Below the pieces are notes generated by a model, which saw nothing but the letters and a program-made list of their open reading frames with translations, was not told where the DNA came from and ran no database searches. Below, piece after piece: positions 8,635-11,032 of a stretch of 11,032 nucleotides of DNA. Positions within the stretch are counted from its first letter, which is position 1, and the number at the start of each line of letters is the position of its first letter. The stretch is taken from assembly GCA_903910495.1 (NCBI GenBank), contig CAIVZW010000386.1, positions 1 to 11,032 of the forward strand, written 5' to 3'. Source of the DNA: an uncultured beta proteobacterium (GTDB taxonomy: Bacteria > Pseudomonadota > Gammaproteobacteria > Burkholderiales > Rhodocyclaceae). Position numbers and translations under genes: made by a program.

Positions 8635-9498
8635 CTAAACAACGCTCATGTGCCGTTCAATACAGGTATCCAGAACGTCTTCACCCGGCTTCTGCCACCA
8701 GGTGTCGGAAAAGATCTCGACTTCCGAAAAACCGGAATACCCGGCCTCTTCCATCCAGCGCCGGCATTTCTTCAGTTCGATGATGCCGTCACCCATCATG
8801 CCGCGGTCGTTGAGAAGATCGCGGGTGGGCGAGAGCCAGTCGCAGACATGATATCCCAGCAGGCGATCAGCACTGGCACGGAGGATTTGTGCCGCGAGCT
8901 TGGGGTCCCACCAGACGTGATAGAGGTCGACGGCAACGCCGAGCGCGCCGCTGCGACCCGGGTCGAGTTCGTCGCACAGGTCGAGCGCCTGCTCCAGTGT
9001 ATTGATACAGGCACGTTCTGCCGCCTGCATCGGATGCAGCGGTTCGATCGCCAGCGGCATGCCCACCTGATTTGCATACTCCAGCGAGGCCGCGATGCCG
9101 TCACGGACCTCGCTGCGTGCGCGAGAGATATCGCGATAGGCCGGGGGTCCGGTCAGCGCGCCGGGCAATGAACCGACGACCAGCACCAGACAGGGAGCGT
9201 TGAGCAGTTTGGCTTCGTCAATGGCCCGCCGGTTGTCGTCAAGCGCCGCTTGCAAGCCGGGCTTGTCGGCCGCGGGAAAGAATCCTCCGCGGCAATATCC
9301 GGAGAGCTTGATCCCGGTTTCACGCAACTGACGCGCAATACGGTCGATCCCGACCAGGGCCACCTGGTCACGCCACGGGCTGATCGCCCGGATGTCCCGC
9401 CGCGCACACTCCTCAATGATGCGGTCCAGCGACCACTGCTTCCTGACGGTCGCGGTATTGAGCGAAAGGGCTTCGTGATTCAGAGAGAAATCGCGCAT
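8635..9498 (-). CDS. sugar phosphate isomerase/epimerase family protein (xylose isomerase-like TIM barrel)
   Basis: This 287-residue protein has the xylose-isomerase-like TIM-barrel pattern of the IolE/IolI/hydroxypyruvate-isomerase group. Probable divalent-metal ligands are E152 (AIEPLHP), D191 and H194 (VDLYHVWWDP), H217 (YHVCDW) and E261 (SEVEIF). An early SPWRDQ (40-45) is typical of sugar-binding members. It probably isomerises or epimerises a sugar, keto-sugar or sugar acid in the cytoplasm. The ATG at 9498 is preferred: GGAG lies eight bases upstream and family homology begins there, whereas the frame upstream to 9612 looks like translated leader. It is first in the apparent operon with the SDR gene (52-bp gap) and then the flavoprotein. 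The leader has a hairpin at 9528-9552 and a palindrome at 9601-9614. The exact substrate cannot be read. Confidence 0.85.
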   Translation of the reverse strand: MRDFSLNHEALSLNTATVRKQWSLDRIIEECARRDIRAISPWRDQVALVGIDRIARQLRETGIKLSGYCRGGFFPAADKPGLQAALDDNRRAIDEAKLLNAPCLVLVVGSLPGALTGPPAYRDISRARSEVRDGIAASLEYANQVGMPLAIEPLHPMQAAERACINTLEQALDLCDELDPGRSGALGVAVDLYHVWWDPKLAAQILRASADRLLGYHVCDWLSPTRDLLNDRGMMGDGIIELKKCRRWMEEAGYSGFSEVEIFSDTWWQKPGEDVLDTCIERHMSVV

Positions 9499-9527
9499 TA
9501 GATGACTCCATGCAAGGTGAGTGGCGC

Positions 9528-9552
9528 GCACCGGCGAGCAGAAAACCGGTGC
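9528..9552. promoter_or_regulatory. 7-bp stem-loop in the leader of the isomerase operon
   Basis: GCACCGG (9528-9534) and CCGGTGC (9546-9552) are perfect complements around an 11-base loop, about 30 bp upstream of the isomerase start codon. It could be an operator or a leader hairpin. A TTGACA on the minus strand lies just upstream (9570-9575), but no acceptable -10 follows at 16-18 bases, so I do not call a promoter. Confidence 0.35.
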
Positions 9553-9600
9553 AGGAGGTGGCCAGGACATGTCAATTGCATGAATGTTTTTGTCATGCCG

Positions 9601-9614
9601 ATATGGCTCCATAT
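9601..9614. promoter_or_regulatory. ATATGG-CT-CCATAT palindrome, possible operator
   Basis: This perfect 6-2-6 inverted repeat lies about 100 bp upstream of the isomerase gene. Its size and symmetry suit a dimeric transcription factor, but no regulator gene is present in the window and the site occurs once. I offer it as a candidate only. Confidence 0.3.
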
Positions 9615-9635
9615 GGCCAATTTATCCAAAGTAAG

Positions 9636-9699
9636 TTTCGTCCCGGCGAAATCCGGGACCCAGTATGTGCACCAAAAACCTGGATTCCGGCTTTCGCCC
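9636..9699. repeat. dispersed palindromic repeat truncated by the IS element
   Basis: The arm TTTCGTCCCGGCGAAATCCG... (9636-9663) is complementary to CTGGATTCCGGCTTTCGCCC (9680-9699), with about three mismatches over 19 bases. This is the common intergenic repeat with CCGGCGAAAxCCGGxA arms. The right arm stops short by about nine bases exactly where the IS-like sequence CATAAGCGCTAACTTAA begins. The insertion therefore probably cut the repeat. Confidence 0.65.
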
Positions 9700-9775
9700 A
9701 TAAGCGCTAACTTAATATTGAATATTTTGATAAAAACGCCGATACTTTGAATAACTTCGAAGTGGGAGCGATTTG

Positions 9776-10945
9776 ATGACCGAGCTGACGATAGAGTTGA
9801 GCGCAGACGAGCGGCTGGACGAAGACTGGTTGGTTGTGCAAAGCGTGTTGCCGCAAGGCTGGGAAAGCAAGGCCCGTGAGTTGGGTGCGTTCCGACGTGG
9901 TCGAGCTATTCCTGATGCAGCCACGCTGCTGCGCGTCATGCTGATACATTTGGCGCAGGGCTGTGGCTTGCGTGAAACGGCCGTGCGCGCCAAGCAAGGG
10001 GGCTTGGCAACGTTGAGTGACGTCGCCATTCTGAAGCGATTGCGAAGTTGCGGCGATTGGTTTACCTGGCTCTCGGAAGGCCTGCGCGCCAAGTGGCTGC
10101 CTGAATTTCCTGTTGCCGCGGCCCTGTGGGAAGGTCGCCGAATTCGATTGGTTGATGGGACGGTGGTCAGCGAACCTGGCGATACCGGATCGCAATGGCG
10201 GTTGCACTATGCGATAGGGCTGCCCGCGCTGAATTGTGATGAGGTCATCATTACCCCATCGAACGAGGGTGAGACGCTTAAGCGCTTCACGGTAAGAAAA
10301 GGCGACATTCTTATTGGTGATCGCGGTTACGCGCACCGCGCCGGCATTGCGCATGTGATTGCACATGGGGGTGATGTGATTATTCGCACGAACCTGGTCA
10401 CCTTGCCCTTGCTGGATGCGACAGGCGTCCGAACGGATCCGCTGGTTGCGCTGCGAACGTTGCGTGTTGGTGAGTGCGGCGATTGGCCTGCCTTCGTTCA
10501 GGGGGACAAAAAGCAGTTGATCGCGGGGCGACTGTGTGCAATCAGAAAAAGTGAAGTTGCTGCACAAAAAGGGCGGCGGCGCGTGCAGCGAGAGAGTCAG
10601 CGCAGCGGATCGCAGGTCCGCCCGGAAACCTTGGAGGCCGCTGGCTACGTATTTGCATTTACCACATTGCCTGACACCATTGCCGCGCAGGCGGTGATGG
10701 AACTGTATCGCGGACGCTGGCAAATTGAGTTGGCCTTTAAACGACTCAAGTCCCTGGTTCAGTTGGGACACCTTAAAAAGACCGATGAGCGAGCGGCGCG
10801 TGCGTGGCTGCAAGGAAAACTGCTCGTCGCCTTCATATTGGATGCGCTGCTCGAAACCACCGAGCGAATTTCCCCCTGGGGCTATCGCCGATCGAATGAA
10901 GAAGCGCAACCGATGCCGCTGGCGCGAGACCTCGTTCATGCTTGA
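9776..10945 (+). CDS. IS4-family DDE transposase, reading frame apparently broken near the C-terminus
   Basis: This cut-and-paste transposase has all three catalytic acids: D in RLVDGTVVSEPG (near residue 126), D in ILIGDRGYAH (near 182), and E in YRGRWQIELAFKRLK (near 316). The last fits the IS4 signature Y-(2)-R-(3)-E-(6)-K exactly. An all-helical N-terminal region precedes the catalytic core. The ATG at 9776 follows GGGAG at seven bases; a TTG immediately before it could also initiate. The frame ends at 10945 after ISPWGYRRSNEE. That tail reads poorly, while the +1 frame from about 10870 to the window end is open and reads as protein (WRETSFMLELLSRATLPMLS). A one-base insertion in the CCCCCTGGGG run near 10872-10881 would explain this. 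The product shown would lack the C-terminal segment and may be inactive. Confidence 0.9.
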   Translation: MTELTIELSADERLDEDWLVVQSVLPQGWESKARELGAFRRGRAIPDAATLLRVMLIHLAQGCGLRETAVRAKQGGLATLSDVAILKRLRSCGDWFTWLSEGLRAKWLPEFPVAAALWEGRRIRLVDGTVVSEPGDTGSQWRLHYAIGLPALNCDEVIITPSNEGETLKRFTVRKGDILIGDRGYAHRAGIAHVIAHGGDVIIRTNLVTLPLLDATGVRTDPLVALRTLRVGECGDWPAFVQGDKKQLIAGRLCAIRKSEVAAQKGRRRVQRESQRSGSQVRPETLEAAGYVFAFTTLPDTIAAQAVMELYRGRWQIELAFKRLKSLVQLGHLKKTDERAARAWLQGKLLVAFILDALLETTERISPWGYRRSNEEAQPMPLARDLVHA

Positions 10946-11032
10946 GCTACTCTCACGCGCCACCCTGCCCATGCTTTCATTGCGCGATGCGCAACGCAAC
11001 TGGCCCTCAGTGGCGTACCAGCTTGCCGAAGC
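10884..11032 (+). pseudogene. out-of-frame continuation of the transposase C-terminus
   Basis: In the frame one base ahead of the main transposase frame, the sequence is open from the CCCCCTGGGG run to the window end. It encodes IADRMKKRNRCRWRE, then TSFMLELLSRATLPMLSLRD. This is a plausible helical C-terminus and runs past the stop of the main frame at 10943-10945. It has no ribosome binding site of its own. It is best read as the separated end of the same gene. Confidence 0.55.

Larger units (their letters stand above)
9700..11032 (+). mobile_element. IS4-family insertion sequence, left part (right end outside the window)
   Basis: The element is recognised from its DDE transposase at 9776. 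The left boundary is placed near 9700 because the flanking palindromic repeat is interrupted there. The AT-rich sequence starting CATAAGCGCTAACTTAA also differs from the surrounding DNA and resembles an IS terminal sequence. The matching right inverted repeat and any target duplication would lie past the window edge, so the boundary is inferred and not demonstrated. Confidence 0.7.

Noticed and set aside
9570..9575. TTGACA on the minus strand as a -35 for the isomerase operon
   Set aside because: The bases 16-18 positions downstream are GC-rich (around CACCGG), with no resemblance to a -10 element.
9707..10999. 430-codon minus-strand open frame
   Set aside because: It is antisense to the IS4 transposase, whose DDE and YREK motifs establish the true strand. 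No family pattern is seen in the antisense product.

Overview
This window looks like a GC-rich betaproteobacterium, most likely Rhodocyclales/Burkholderiales. The strongest evidence is a pair of small proteins that I recognise as the betaproteobacterial families DUF3567 and DUF3460, sitting beside a ClpB of proteobacterial type. The dispersed palindromic repeats (a GTTCGACAGGCTCA-type REP and a CCGGCGAAA...TTTCGCC repeat) also fit. The assignment is from family recognition only.

Layout. Positions 1-370: a 48-bp repeat, then a 276-bp antisense fragment of a second, diverged clpB 3' end. Positions 371-1546 (-): an enolase-superfamily sugar-acid dehydratase-like gene with its own sigma70-like promoter. 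Positions 1547-2116: a second copy of the 48-bp repeat and the C-terminal relic of a probable IS91-type transposase. Positions 2117-4696 (-): intact clpB with a near-consensus heat-shock promoter. Positions 4981-5482 (+): the DUF3567 and DUF3460 genes. Positions 5501-9498 (-): a three-gene set transcribed in the order TIM-barrel isomerase/epimerase, short-chain dehydrogenase, SdhA/FrdA-like flavoprotein. The last two are separated by a 229-bp gap holding two REP-like hairpins in inverted orientation. Positions 9499-9775: a leader region with a truncated palindromic repeat. From about 9700 to the window end: an IS4-family element inserted into that repeat. Its transposase frame appears broken near the C-terminus, and its right end lies outside the window.

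Functionally, two kinds of DNA are interleaved. One is a core block (clpB, DUF3567, DUF3460). The other is accessory catabolic DNA: the enolase-superfamily gene on one side, and the isomerase/SDR/flavoprotein set on the other. Together the four enzymes have the chemistry expected of a sugar-acid or polyol degradation route (epimerise or isomerise, dehydrate, oxidise or reduce). No transporter, regulator or aldolase is visible, so the substrate cannot be named. The enolase-superfamily gene lies between two direct repeats, each made of the clpB 3' end plus the 48-bp sequence. This suggests it arrived by recombination or transposition at the clpB 3' end.
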